From Streptomyces sp. TS71-3 (GTDB lineage Bacteria > Actinomycetota > Actinomycetes > Streptomycetales > Streptomycetaceae), in the NCBI RefSeq assembly GCF_018327685.1, contig NZ_BNEL01000001.1, positions 5,022,001 through 5,086,000 on the forward strand: a stretch of DNA of 64,000 nt, in the 5' to 3' direction. Numbering within the stretch: the first letter of the stretch is position 1; every line of letters starts with the position of its first letter. Positions 49,420 to 58,343 of the stretch are shown here, piece after piece. Under the pieces are notes generated by a model that worked only from the letters and a program-made list of their open reading frames with translations, was not told the origin of the DNA and searched no databases. The position numbers and the translations under genes were made by a program.

Positions 49420-51741
49420 ATGCGCGTGTGGACGGCGTCGCTGATGCTGCGGCTACGCCTCGCCGACGGCTCGCCGCGGCTCCGCCGGGCGCTTGAGGCC
49501 GTGTTGCGTGCCGCGGACGCCCAGCGGTCCGCGGGCCTGCGCGCGATGGCCCGCGCCCTCCGCAGGCACGGGCCGGAGGCGGTCTGGCGGGCCTGGCTCA
49601 ACCCCGCGGTGTCCGGCCCCTCCCCGGAGCGCTGGGCGTCGCCCCTGCTGCGCCGGCCGCCCGTGCCACCGCCCGCGGCGGGCGAGCCGCCGACCGGCCC
49701 CGCGCCGCTGCCCGACTTCCTCGTGAACGCCGCCTGGCAGGAGTGGCTGCACGAGCACCACCCCACGCTCTGGTCCCTGCTGGCCCACTGGGACCGCCCG
49801 TCCACCGACGCCGACCCCCGGCAGCGGCTGCTCAGCCGGCTCGCGCTCGGGCACCCGGGCGTCACCCTGGACAGCCCGCTGCTCGCCGGCACCGCCCTCC
49901 GCTTCGACCACCCCGTCGGCGAGCCGGCCCGGGAGCGGCTGCTGACCCTGGCCGACGCCGAGGCCGTCGAACTGTTCTGCGCCGGCGCCCACGCCTCGCG
50001 CGCCGCGGTCGCCTTCTGCGCCGCCCACCACCTCGCCCCCTCGGACGAGGTCCGCAGGGCCGTGTTCTTCGTGCGCACCGGGCAGCGCGAGCAGTACCGG
50101 GCGCAGGACCCGGACGGCGCACTGCTCGCCCTCGGCTACCGGGGTGCCGGCGCGCAGGAGCGCCCGGCGCTGCGCGGTGCGATGACCGCCATGGGCGACC
50201 TGGACACCCTGCGGGTGCTGGCCGGGCAGCGCACCGAACGGGACTTCGCGAGCCTCACCCGGCAGGAACGCGCCTTCCTGGTACGGCAGCTCACCGGCCG
50301 CCAGGACTGGCCCGGCCTGTGGCGGCTTGTGCCCCTGATGCCGCTGGCCGAGGCCGTCACCGCCACCCGGGCCTTCGGCCAGTGGCGCCCGCCGGACGAG
50401 GAGGGCCGGGAGCTGTTCGCGGCACTGCGGGACGCCGATCCCGCGACCGTGCGCTACGGCCTCGGCGCGCTCTCCACGCTGCCGCCCGCCCTGGAGCCCG
50501 AGACCGTCGCCGTGGGCGCCCGCCTGGAGGCCGGGTTCACCCTGCACGACCTGGACTTCTCCCCGGACGGCCGGCAGCTTGCCTTCGTCGGGAGCGTGGG
50601 GCGGCGGTCCTGGGCGGGCACGGTGGACTTCGGCACCCGGAAGGTCACCGTGCTGCACTCCGCGTTCCCCTTCCGGGTGACCCGGGTCGCGCACCTGGGG
50701 GCGGAGACCGTCGTCGTCGCAGAGGACTACTCCAACCAGAACCGGTCCGCGCCGACCGACGCAAAGAAGCTCCACCTGCTGGACGGCGGTGGCGCAATGG
50801 AGCTGTCCTTCGAGGCGGCCCACTACCTGGGACTGGAAAGGATCGCCGGCGACCGGGCGTTCGCTGCGGTCGTGCAGGGCGCCCCGGCGGCACGGGGCAC
50901 CGAGTACGGGCTGTTCACGGGGGCCGGCCCCGCGCCCGTCACCGACACCGGGGCGCTGCGGCGCACCGGGCGCTTCTTCCCCTGGACCACCACCGTCGAC
51001 CCGTCCGGATGCCGTGTCGCGGTCCTGGGGCCCCTGCACGCGGTGATCACGGACCTTCCGGGCGGCACCGTGAACGAGCTGGACCCGGGCCCCGAGAAGC
51101 GCGTCATCGGCCCTCTCCTCGGCGCCCTCTCGCCCACCGCGCTGGCCCGGATCAACTCCGCCGGCCACCTGGACGTCTGGTACGAGCCCCTGACGACGCG
51201 GCAGCCGCCGCGCACCAGCCGCGCCTGGACCAAGGACACCGTCCCCGCCGCCCTCGCCTGGTCACCCGAGCTGAACCGTTTCCTCGCGGTGACCGGCACG
51301 CACGCGGAGCTGCTGTCCGTGCCACCGCATGCGGACGGCCCCGTGCCGGAGGACCTGGTCTCGCAGCGCACAGAGCTCGAAGGCGGCGTGGCGAGGGCCG
51401 CCTGCGTCCGGCTGTCCCCCGGGGGCGACCGGCTCGCCGTCGCGCGCTCCCACGGCACGATCGACGTCTACGACCTGGCCCCGAGGCCGTCCGCCATCAT
51501 CGCGCCCATGGGACTGATGGGACGCGAGGACCTCGCCGAACTCACCGCGCTCGGCGGGAAACAGGAACTCGGCCCCAGCTTCCACAAGGCGCTGCGGTTG
51601 CTGTTCGCCTGCCTGGAGCACCGCTTCCGGTACGACATCGGCATCGGTGCCGCGGCCGGCGCCCGCGGCGCCTCGGACCTCGACATCGCCCTCGGCGGGG
51701 TTCAGGACGCCCGCCCGGGCCCCGGGCAAGGAGAGGGATGA
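49420..51741 (+). CDS. Large helical/propeller-like repeat protein B
   Basis: A 773-residue paralogue of the preceding protein, starting four bases after it. Matching blocks are DPDGALLALGYRGA, GQRTERDFASLTRQERAFLV, GRQDWPGLWRLVPLMPLAEA and LDFSPDGRQLAFVGS. Additional propeller-like blades contain FFPWTTTVDPSGCRVAVLG, ALAWSPELNRFLAVTG and VRLSPGGDRLAVARSHGTID. A C-terminal module (LGPSFHKALRLLFACLEHRF) is absent from protein A. Its stop overlaps the Hsp70 start (ATGA). Function is unknown; likely part of a complex with the AAA+ and Hsp70 proteins. Confidence 0.87.
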   Translation: MRVWTASLMLRLRLADGSPRLRRALEAVLRAADAQRSAGLRAMARALRRHGPEAVWRAWLNPAVSGPSPERWASPLLRRPPVPPPAAGEPPTGPAPLPDFLVNAAWQEWLHEHHPTLWSLLAHWDRPSTDADPRQRLLSRLALGHPGVTLDSPLLAGTALRFDHPVGEPARERLLTLADAEAVELFCAGAHASRAAVAFCAAHHLAPSDEVRRAVFFVRTGQREQYRAQDPDGALLALGYRGAGAQERPALRGAMTAMGDLDTLRVLAGQRTERDFASLTRQERAFLVRQLTGRQDWPGLWRLVPLMPLAEAVTATRAFGQWRPPDEEGRELFAALRDADPATVRYGLGALSTLPPALEPETVAVGARLEAGFTLHDLDFSPDGRQLAFVGSVGRRSWAGTVDFGTRKVTVLHSAFPFRVTRVAHLGAETVVVAEDYSNQNRSAPTDAKKLHLLDGGGAMELSFEAAHYLGLERIAGDRAFAAVVQGAPAARGTEYGLFTGAGPAPVTDTGALRRTGRFFPWTTTVDPSGCRVAVLGPLHAVITDLPGGTVNELDPGPEKRVIGPLLGALSPTALARINSAGHLDVWYEPLTTRQPPRTSRAWTKDTVPAALAWSPELNRFLAVTGTHAELLSVPPHADGPVPEDLVSQRTELEGGVARAACVRLSPGGDRLAVARSHGTIDVYDLAPRPSAIIAPMGLMGREDLAELTALGGKQELGPSFHKALRLLFACLEHRFRYDIGIGAAAGARGASDLDIALGGVQDARPGPGQGEG

Positions 51742-53372
51742 CCACCCGTATCGGTCTCGACTTCGGCACCGCCAACACCGTCGTGGCGGGCTGGGACCCC
51801 GAGCTGGGCCGCGGGGTGCCGATCCCGCTGCCGGGGATCGACGTGCTGCGGGACGCGGGCGCGGGCCCCACCCAGCGCGTGGTGCCCTCGCTGATCGCCT
51901 ATACCGGCGACGGCGACGGCGACGGCGACGGCGGCGTGCACCGAAGGATCGGCGCCCAGGTCACCCCCGAGCTGGCCGAGACCCCCGGCGTCGCCGTCTT
52001 CGCCTCCACCAAGAGCAACGTCTCCGGACGCGCCTACGACGCCCCGCGCCCGGTCGGCGACCGGAAGATCACCGGGCGCCAGGCCGCGACCCGGTTCCTC
52101 GGGGACGTCATGGCGCTCGCGGTGCTCACCGTCGAGGACGACGACCTGGAGATCGTCGCCACCGCACCCGTCGAGTCCTTCGACGTCTACCGCGACTGGC
52201 TGGTGCGCGAGGTCCGCGAGGGGCTGCCCGCCGCCCGGCTGCGCGTGGTCGACGAGGCGACGGCCGCCGCCGTCGGCTACAGCGCACGCCTCCAGCCCGG
52301 CGACGCGTTCGCCGTGGTCGACTTCGGCGCGGGCACCCTGGACGTCTCCGTCGTCCGCGTCCAGGAGCCGGACGCGGTGGGCTCGGGCGCCGGCGTGCGC
52401 ACCCTCGCCAAGAAGGGGCTCGACCTCGGCGGCAACACCATCGACGCCCTGCTCGCCGAACACGCCCTGGCCGGCTTCCCGCTGCCGCCGGGCGACCAGA
52501 TCGGCCGCAGCACCGTCTTCCGGCGCCTGCTGGCCTCCGCGGAGCGCGCGAAGCGGGCGCTCACCACGGCGGACGAGGCGGAGATCAGCGCGCGGGACGC
52601 CCGCGACCCGGGGCTCGTGCACCGGACCACCGTCACCCGCGCCCGGTTCGACGCGCTGCTGCGCGACAAGGGCGTGCTGCGCCGCGTCAACCAGGCGCTC
52701 GGCGCGACCCTCGACGCCGCGGCGGCGCGCGGGTACGGCACCGGGGAGATCAGGCATGTCTTCCTGGTCGGCGGAACCTGCCTGATCCCCGCCGTGCAGG
52801 ACCTCGTCCACCTGCACTTCGACCCCGAGGTGGTGCGTCTCGACCGGCCACTTGAGGCTGTCGCGGCGGGCGCCGCGGGCATCGCGGGCGGCGCCGAGCT
52901 GTTCGACCACATCCAGCACGACTACGCCATACGGCACGTCGATCCGGCCACAGGGACCTACGAGTTCGAGGTGATCGTGCCGGCCGGCACGGCGTACCCG
53001 ACGCCGGAGCCGGTCAGGACGCTCTCCGTCAAGGCGGTCCACGAAGCCCAGCGCCGCCTCGGGCTCGCCGTCTACGAGCTGGCCCACGCGACGTACCGGG
53101 ACGCGAGCGCGGAGCTGGAGATCGCGTTCGACGCGGGCGGCGGGGCCCGGGCGGTGGCGGTGACGCCGCAGCGGCGGCTGGAGCGGGCGATGCTGTGGCT
53201 CAACGAGGACAGCCCCACGTTCCTGGTGGCGGAGCCGCCGGCCACGGCGGGGGAGGACCGGTTCCGCGTCGAGTTCCGCGTGGACGTCCACAAGCGCCTC
53301 ACCGTCACCGCGTACGACCTGCACCGCCACATCCGGGTCCTGGACGCCCAGCCGGTCGTCCGCCTGTCGTGA
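51738..53372 (+). CDS. Hsp70/actin-fold ATPase (DnaK-like, atypical)
   Basis: A 544-residue Hsp70-family protein. Phosphate-1 motif IGLDFGTANTVVAG (residues 5-18), connect motif VVDEATAAAVGY, phosphate-2 motif AFAVVDFGAGTLDVS near residue 190 and adenosine motif HVFLVGGTCLIPAV near 340 are all present, so ATP binding is expected. After about residue 385 a divergent beta-rich substrate-like domain replaces the DnaK peptide-binding domain. A (Gly-Asp)4 run at residue 57 is encoded by a hexamer repeat. ATG 51738 overlaps the preceding stop. It is not the housekeeping DnaK, being clustered with Ycf46 and propeller proteins. Confidence 0.93.
   Translation: MTTRIGLDFGTANTVVAGWDPELGRGVPIPLPGIDVLRDAGAGPTQRVVPSLIAYTGDGDGDGDGGVHRRIGAQVTPELAETPGVAVFASTKSNVSGRAYDAPRPVGDRKITGRQAATRFLGDVMALAVLTVEDDDLEIVATAPVESFDVYRDWLVREVREGLPAARLRVVDEATAAAVGYSARLQPGDAFAVVDFGAGTLDVSVVRVQEPDAVGSGAGVRTLAKKGLDLGGNTIDALLAEHALAGFPLPPGDQIGRSTVFRRLLASAERAKRALTTADEAEISARDARDPGLVHRTTVTRARFDALLRDKGVLRRVNQALGATLDAAAARGYGTGEIRHVFLVGGTCLIPAVQDLVHLHFDPEVVRLDRPLEAVAAGAAGIAGGAELFDHIQHDYAIRHVDPATGTYEFEVIVPAGTAYPTPEPVRTLSVKAVHEAQRRLGLAVYELAHATYRDASAELEIAFDAGGGARAVAVTPQRRLERAMLWLNEDSPTFLVAEPPATAGEDRFRVEFRVDVHKRLTVTAYDLHRHIRVLDAQPVVRLS
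51906..51929 (+). repeat. Hexanucleotide repeat (GGCGAC)4 inside the Hsp70-like gene
   Basis: Four perfect GGCGAC units encode alternating Gly-Asp in a surface loop of the nucleotide-binding domain (IAYTGDGDGDGDGGVH). The repeat keeps the frame, so slippage would only lengthen or shorten the loop. Confidence 0.9.
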
Positions 53373-53484
53373 CACCGAGGCGCCCGTCCGGCGACGGCAC
53401 CGGCGACGGCTTTCCGCCGCCTGTGCCGGCCGGCCGCACACGATGAGAACGGGTGAGCCGCATGGAGAGAGCCGGAGGCAGAGG

Positions 53485-53892
53485 ATGTCGCACTTCACAC
53501 GGGTCCGCACCGCCCTGCGGGACGCCGACCTGCTGGTCACCGCCCTGGCCGAGGTCGGCTTCACGGACGTGGAGCAGCACGGGGCGCCCCAGACGCTGTA
53601 CGGGTACCAGGGCGACGCACGGCCCGAGCGCGCCGAAGTGATCGTGCGGCGCGAGCACATCGGGAAGCTGAGCAACGACATCGGCTTCCGCCGCGGGGAC
53701 GACGGCGCCTTCGAGGCCGTCATCAGCGAGTACGACGGCTCCGCCTACGACAACGCCTGGCTCACCCGCCTCACCCGCGCCTACGGCCACGCCGCCGCCC
53801 TGCGGTACGCCCAGGAGCACGGCTACGACGTGCAGTCCGACGTCAGCGAGGCGAACGGCACCCGCAGGCTCGTGCTGCGCCGCTACACCTGA
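53485..53892 (+). CDS. DUF1257 (Ycf35) family protein
   Basis: A 135-residue protein beginning MSHFTRVRTALRDADLLVTA, the hallmark of DUF1257, whose plastid member is Ycf35. Other family blocks are LYGYQGDARPERAEVIVRR, SNDIGFRRGDDGAFEAVISE, LTRLTRAYGHAAALRYAQEH and RRLVLRRYT. GGAGGCAGAGG precedes ATG 53485. It follows the Hsp70-like gene by 112 bases and closes the cluster that opens with DUF2997. The biochemical role is unknown; conserved linkage to Ycf46-type ATPases suggests a partner or substrate. Confidence 0.92.
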   Translation: MSHFTRVRTALRDADLLVTALAEVGFTDVEQHGAPQTLYGYQGDARPERAEVIVRREHIGKLSNDIGFRRGDDGAFEAVISEYDGSAYDNAWLTRLTRAYGHAAALRYAQEHGYDVQSDVSEANGTRRLVLRRYT

Positions 53893-53919
53893 GAGGGGGC
53901 GGGCGGGCCCGGCTCCGCC

Positions 53920-53934
53920 ACCATTGACAATGGT
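53920..53934. promoter_or_regulatory. Perfect 15-bp palindrome upstream of an oxidoreductase
   Basis: ACCATTG-A-CAATGGT, perfectly symmetric and partly overlapping a second symmetric motif TGGTATGACCA (53931-53941) and a TTGACA. It lies about 110 bases before the oxidoreductase start and resembles GntR-family operators. No regulator gene is adjacent. Confidence 0.65.
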
Positions 53935-54040
53935 ATGACCAAAGTCTCATGCTGCGTGGAGTCCGTCCGAGCCTCCGCACGAGCACCGCCCGAACCGGGG
54001 CGGACCCGTGCCGGAGCAACCGAAGGAAGGCACAGGCACG

Positions 54041-54919
54041 ATGCCGCACGCGCAGCACACCGCTCCCCGGTCGGTCGGCCTCGTCGGGCTCGGCGCGATG
54101 GGCCTGCCCGCCGCCGGGTTCCTCGCGAGGGCGGACGTCGAGACCCACGTCTACGACCCGGACGGCACCGTCATGGAACGGGCCGTCGCCGAGGGCGCGC
54201 GGCCCAGCGCCTCGATCGCCGACCTGGCGGCCGCGAGCGACGTCGTCCTGGTGATGGTCCCCTCCGACGAGGACGTGCTCGACGTCTGCTGTTCCGCCAC
54301 CGGCGTCCTGCCGTCCGCCCGGCCCGGCGCCACCGTCCTGATCTGCTCCTCCGTCACCCCCGACACCTGCCGCGAGGTCGCCGCCCAGGCCGCCCCGCGC
54401 GGGGTCGACGTGCTCGATGCGGCACTCACCGGCGGGGTGCGCGGCGCCGAGTCCGGCGCGATCAACCTGCTCGTCGGCGGTGACGCCACCGCCCTCGAAC
54501 GGGTCCGCCCCGTGCTCGCCCCCTGGACGAGGACCGTGCACCACCTCGGCGAACTCGGCGCCGGCCAGGTCGGCAAGACCGTCAACAACCTCTGCCACTG
54601 GGGCCAGCTCTCCGCCGTGGTCGAGGCCCTGCGACTCGGCCGCGACCTCGGCGTCCACCCCGCCAGGCTGCGCGCCGCCCTGCTCGACGGCCCCGCCGCC
54701 AGCCGCACCCTGGCCGAGATGGAGCTGATGCGCCTGACCTGGCACCGCAAGGACCTCGCCAACGCCCTGCGGATGGCCGACGGCGCCGGCCGCGACATGC
54801 CCGTCGCCCGCACCGCACGCGAGGCCATGGAGCACATCACGGTCGCCGACATCGCCGGGCTGTACGCCGACGGGGCGGAGGACCACGGACCCGCGGCTGC
54901 CGGGCCCGTGGCGTCCTGA
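54041..54919 (+). CDS. 3-Hydroxyisobutyrate-dehydrogenase-family oxidoreductase
   Basis: A 292-residue beta-hydroxyacid dehydrogenase. The N-terminal Rossmann motif is [16 protein letters not shown], the substrate motif is [20 protein letters not shown], and the catalytic lysine is in [17 protein letters not shown]. The C-terminal helical domain ([20 protein letters not shown]) also fits. Probable reversible oxidation of a small beta-hydroxy acid. GAAGGAAGG lies ten bases before ATG 54041. A perfect palindrome upstream suggests control by an unlinked regulator. Tandem repeats start at its stop codon. Confidence 0.92.
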   Translation: MPHAQHTAPRSVGLVGLGAMGLPAAGFLARADVETHVYDPDGTVMERAVAEGARPSASIADLAAASDVVLVMVPSDEDVLDVCCSATGVLPSARPGATVLICSSVTPDTCREVAAQAAPRGVDVLDAALTGGVRGAESGAINLLVGGDATALERVRPVLAPWTRTVHHLGELGAGQVGKTVNNLCHWGQLSAVVEALRLGRDLGVHPARLRAALLDGPAASRTLAEMELMRLTWHRKDLANALRMADGAGRDMPVARTAREAMEHITVADIAGLYADGAEDHGPAAAGPVAS

Positions 54920-55040
54920 TCAGCGAAGCCCGGGGCGTCCTGATCACCGGGCCCCGGGCCCTGATCACCGGGACCCGGGCGTCCTGGTAACCGGACCCTC
55001 GGGCGTCCTGATCGCGAGGCGCCCTGATCGGAGGGCCGCC
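54911..55040. repeat. Degenerate 21-24-bp repeats starting at a stop codon
   Basis: GCGTCCTGATCA, which is the Ala-Ser-stop end of the oxidoreductase gene, recurs with variation. The CTGATCA-like anchor is at 54916, 54940, 54961, 54984, 55008 and 55024. As in the 45540 array, the 3' end of a gene including its stop was copied downstream. Confidence 0.75.
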
Positions 55041-55142
55041 GCACGGCCCGCGGACGCCGCCGGCGGCACGGGGCGGTCGTGCCGGCCACCGAGCCGGTCA
55101 CCGGCCCCGCTCGCCCATCCGGTCACCGGCCCGCCCGCCGGG

Positions 55143-56060
55143 TCACACGTCACGCGCCCGCAGCAGCAGCCCGCCGGCGAGCAGCGCGGCGGCCGACCAG
55201 GCCGCGAGCACGCCGAGCCCCGCCCAGGGTCCGATGACCACCCTGTCCTGGTGGACCGTCACCTGCACCGCCAGCCCCGCGGTCATGGGACCCGCACGCT
55301 CCAGGCGCCGATGCCAGTCGGGGTCGGCGACCACCGTGGCCAGCAGCGGAAAGAGGTACAGCAGCGCGAGCACCGCCCCGACGGCAGCGGCCGAGTCCCG
55401 GACGGCCGTGGCAACGCCCAGGGCGAGCAGCGCCACCAGCACGAGATAGAGCACCGAGCCGGCCGCCGCCCGCAGCATCGGGCCGCCGGACGGCGGCAGT
55501 GCGGGACAGCCCTGCACGCCGCCGACGCCGAGAGCGGGCAGCACGAGCAGGCAGGCCAGCAGGGACCCGAGCACGGCCAGCACCCCCGCGGCCAGCACCG
55601 CGCCGGCCACGACGCCCGCCTTGGCGGCCAGGGCCACCGTCCGGCGGGGCACCGCGGTGAGGGTGGTGCGGATCATGCCGGTGCCGTACTCGTCGCCGAT
55701 CACCAGCACGGCCAGGACCGCCGCCGCGGCCTGACCCAGCATCACCCCGGACAGCGCGGTCCGCACCGGGTCGCCGCCGGCCTTCGGAGCGGGGCAGCCG
55801 GCGGTCGCGGACGTGGCGGCGCCCAGCGCCACGGTGAGCACGACCATGCTGGCCGGCAACCAGGCGGGGGCGGGCACGGTGCGCAGCTTCGTCCACTCCG
55901 CGTGCAGCGCCAGCCGCGCGGTCTCCCGGTCCGCCGAGCGCAGCCGCCGCGGGAGCAATGCGCCGCCGGGCAGGACCACCGCCGCCTGAGCAGCCGGGCC
56001 GCCGCCGGGCTGGACCGCCGCCTGAGCAGCGCGCCCGCCACCGTGCCGCTCGTCCGCCAC
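55143..56060 (-). CDS. ABC-2 type transporter permease
   Basis: A 305-residue membrane protein with six hydrophobic segments after a repetitive Gly/Ala/Gln N-terminus of about 45 residues. [20 protein letters not shown] is the typical start of Streptomyces ABC-2 permeases, and [21 protein letters not shown] is the cytoplasmic loop signature. No ATPase gene lies beside it in the window. It follows the larger permease by 60 bases and is probably in the same operon. GTG 56060 has a weak ribosome-binding site, so a shorter start is possible. Confidence 0.85.
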   Translation of the reverse strand: MADERHGGGRAAQAAVQPGGGPAAQAAVVLPGGALLPRRLRSADRETARLALHAEWTKLRTVPAPAWLPASMVVLTVALGAATSATAGCPAPKAGGDPVRTALSGVMLGQAAAAVLAVLVIGDEYGTGMIRTTLTAVPRRTVALAAKAGVVAGAVLAAGVLAVLGSLLACLLVLPALGVGGVQGCPALPPSGGPMLRAAAGSVLYLVLVALLALGVATAVRDSAAAVGAVLALLYLFPLLATVVADPDWHRRLERAGPMTAGLAVQVTVHQDRVVIGPWAGLGVLAAWSAAALLAGGLLLRARDV

Positions 56061-56120
56061 CGCGTTACCGTCGCGCCGCTCGTCCGCCCCGGCGCCCCGT
56101 CGCCCGCCCGGCTCCCCCCC

Positions 56121-57704
56121 TCATGCGTCACGCCTGCGGAAGGCGTACCCGGCCAGGGCCAGGGCGAGCACGGCGTAGCCGCACAGCACCGCGAACCCGG
56201 CCCACGGCGACAGCGGGAAGTACCCGTCGGCCGGTGTGTACCCGGCGTCGACCTGCGGGTACACGGGCACGGTCTGCTGGACGGCGAACGCGGCCGCAGG
56301 GGTCAGCCGGGTCAGCCACCGGGAGGGTCCCGGCGCCAGCACCGAGGCCACGGCGATGACGTACGGCAGGACGATCGCCACCACGGCGACGGTGACCGCG
56401 GCCGCGCCACGCCGCAGCAGGGTGCCCACGGCGAGCGTCCCGACCGCGGCGGCCCCGAAGAGCGCCCCGGTGCCGAGGATCACCCGCAGCTCGGCCGCCG
56501 CCGTCACCGGGTACAGGTAGAAGCCGCTGTGCCGTGCCAGGGCGCCCACCAGCGGCACCGTCAGCGCCGCGGCGGCGGTCCCGGTCAGGAAGGCGACGGC
56601 TCCGATCACCGTGGCCTTCGCCGCCAGCGCCCGGCCGCGGCGCGGGCCCGCGAGCAGGGTGGTGCGGATCAGGCCGCGGCGGTACTCGGCCGTGACGAAG
56701 AGGGCGGCCACCACGATCACCGCCATCAGCCCGGCGAACGCGCCGATGAGGATGTTCCCGGTCGTCCTGGTCCCCGAGCCCTGTCCGGGCGCCGCCGGAG
56801 CGATGTCACCGGAGCCGCTGACGGTGAATCCGCCGCCGTCCTGGCGGTAGCCGGCGAACTGCCGTGCCACGGACGGGCCGCCGACCGCCGTACCGGACCA
56901 CGACCGCCCCGCCGCCCCGGACCCGGCGGGCCCCGAGAAGGCCACGTGGTCGAAGCGGGAGGTGGCCACGGTGGGGCCGCCCCGGCTGCTCGCCCCGTGC
57001 ACCGAGTGGCTGGTCACCTGGTAGTCGGGGGAGGTCGTGAACAGCCCGGCCCGCACCGTGCCGGGCAACCCGGGCAGGCGGACCCTGCCGATGGTGTGCC
57101 AGTGCTCGCCGTCGGCGGACTCGTCACCGGTGAGGGTGGTTCCGGTACGGGTGAGCCGCAGCCACCGCGGGGAGTCCGCCGTGACGCGGCCGGGCCGCCC
57201 CGCCAGGTCGCCGGTGTAGTCGTACTGCATCCGCGCGCCGTGGCCGCCGGTGACCAGGACGGCCGCGTAAGCCGACCCCTGCCCGGTGCCGTCCTTGACG
57301 ATGAGGCCCGCCTTCGCCCACGGCTGGACGCCCGCCGCCGTGCTCGCGGCCCGCTCCCCGTCCGGGCCGGGGGCGCCCTGCACATGACGTCCCGTCAGCG
57401 AGGCGATCCGGGCCGTGATGCTGCCGTCGCCGGTCAGCGGGCGGTGCACGAAGTAGAAGCCGTCGCTCACCGGCTCGCCGCCCGGCCCGGTCGGCGGGGT
57501 GTGGTCGCATCCGCCGCCGCAGGGCAGGCCGTTCGCCGAGCCCAGCGCTCCGAAGAGCACGGTGAGCAGCACGGCGGCCAGCATCCCCAGCACCCAGCCC
57601 CGTACCGTGCGGAACTTGGTCCACTCCGCGTGCAGCAACCGGACGAACCCGCCGCCCACCGGGCGGGGCCCGGAACGGGACGGCCGCACCGTCTCGTCGC
57701 TCAT
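56121..57704 (-). CDS. ABC-2 permease with an extracytoplasmic LamG/DUF1349-like domain
   Basis: A 527-residue permease. [20 protein letters not shown] is followed by helix 1; then about 260 residues (roughly 60-325) lie outside the membrane. They contain a beta-sandwich resembling concanavalin-like/DUF1349 domains ([66 protein letters not shown]). Five further helices with the signature [20 protein letters not shown] complete the permease. The domain may sense or bind a carbohydrate or peptide. ATG 57704 follows GGGAGGGG. The ATPase subunit is missing locally. Confidence 0.88.
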   Translation of the reverse strand: MSDETVRPSRSGPRPVGGGFVRLLHAEWTKFRTVRGWVLGMLAAVLLTVLFGALGSANGLPCGGGCDHTPPTGPGGEPVSDGFYFVHRPLTGDGSITARIASLTGRHVQGAPGPDGERAASTAAGVQPWAKAGLIVKDGTGQGSAYAAVLVTGGHGARMQYDYTGDLAGRPGRVTADSPRWLRLTRTGTTLTGDESADGEHWHTIGRVRLPGLPGTVRAGLFTTSPDYQVTSHSVHGASSRGGPTVATSRFDHVAFSGPAGSGAAGRSWSGTAVGGPSVARQFAGYRQDGGGFTVSGSGDIAPAAPGQGSGTRTTGNILIGAFAGLMAVIVVAALFVTAEYRRGLIRTTLLAGPRRGRALAAKATVIGAVAFLTGTAAAALTVPLVGALARHSGFYLYPVTAAAELRVILGTGALFGAAAVGTLAVGTLLRRGAAAVTVAVVAIVLPYVIAVASVLAPGPSRWLTRLTPAAAFAVQQTVPVYPQVDAGYTPADGYFPLSPWAGFAVLCGYAVLALALAGYAFRRRDA

Positions 57705-57743
57705 GACCCCTCCCGCCCGTCTCGGGCCGGCGCGCGGCCCGAA

Positions 57744-57983
57744 CCCGCGCCCCCTCTGGCCGGGCTGACGCCGCGCGAGACCGAGGTGCTCCGCCTGCTC
57801 GCCGCCGGCCTGTCCAACCCGGAGATAGCGGAACGCCTCGGTGTCACCGGCGAGACGGTCAAGACCCATGTCAGCCGCGTCCTCGGCAAGCTCAACCTGC
57901 GCGACCGGACCCAGGCGGTCGTCGTCGCCTACGAGACGGGGTTGGTGGTACCGCAGGGCCGGGAGCCCGGACAACGGCGTTGA
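57744..57983 (+). pseudogene. Decapitated NarL/FixJ response regulator (HTH only)
   Basis: The frame encodes only the LuxR-type DNA-binding domain: [40 protein letters not shown] and [20 protein letters not shown]. The receiver domain and any start codon are absent; in-frame sequence upstream runs into the antisense 5' end of the ABC permease. Such regulators normally control adjacent ABC exporters with a sensor kinase, and both the kinase and the ABC ATPase are missing, pointing to a deletion here. Confidence 0.75.
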
Positions 57984-58343
57984 GCCCTGTTGCTCCGATG
58001 GGCCTGATACGTTTCACGCCCTTTCATAGGGAAGCGGTTCCAGAATCCGGCCCGCACCTCCACGCGACCTCTTGCCCACGGCGGAGAGGCCCCCTAATCT
58101 GACGCCCTGGCGCCAACGGCCCCTTGGCCCAAGGGATTTGAACGTATCAATCCCACCCTTCGGAGAGGGGCTCGCGTGCGCGCCACCCGCCGGGCAGGAC
58201 GGCCCGGCGCCTCCCCGTACCGCCCGGAGCCCGGACACCGCCCCTCCGCGGACTCCCGAGTTCGACCGTACTTCCCGTACGTCCCGGTTCATGCATCCAT
58301 GCGACAGACACCGCGGCGCGCGCACGGCCGCAGGGAGGTTGAT
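57984..58343. other. Promoter region of the rhamnogalacturonan lyase
   Basis: No gene in 360 bases. It contains a LacI-like site at 58005-58016 and a related sequence in opposite orientation at 58138-58150 (TTGAACGTATCAA), separated by about 130 bases. This would suit looping repression and catabolite- or inducer-dependent control of the secreted enzyme. Confidence 0.5.
58005..58016. promoter_or_regulatory. Candidate LacI-family operator
   Basis: TGATACGTTTCA, a 12-bp near-palindrome with the central ACGT and TGA/TCA ends typical of LacI-family sites (five of six positions symmetric). It lies 330 bases before the lyase start. Confidence 0.5.

Noticed and set aside
46806..50078. A minus-strand open frame of over 1,000 codons opposite the AAA+ and propeller genes
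   Set aside because: In very G+C-rich DNA the antisense frames of real genes stay open. The product is Arg/Gly/Ala-rich with no domain, and the plus-strand proteins have clear motifs and coupled starts.
57499..57768. Plus-strand start ATG 57703 for a small protein upstream of the NarL fragment
   Set aside because: It is in a different frame from the LuxR-type domain, stops after about 21 codons and overlaps the permease start antisense.
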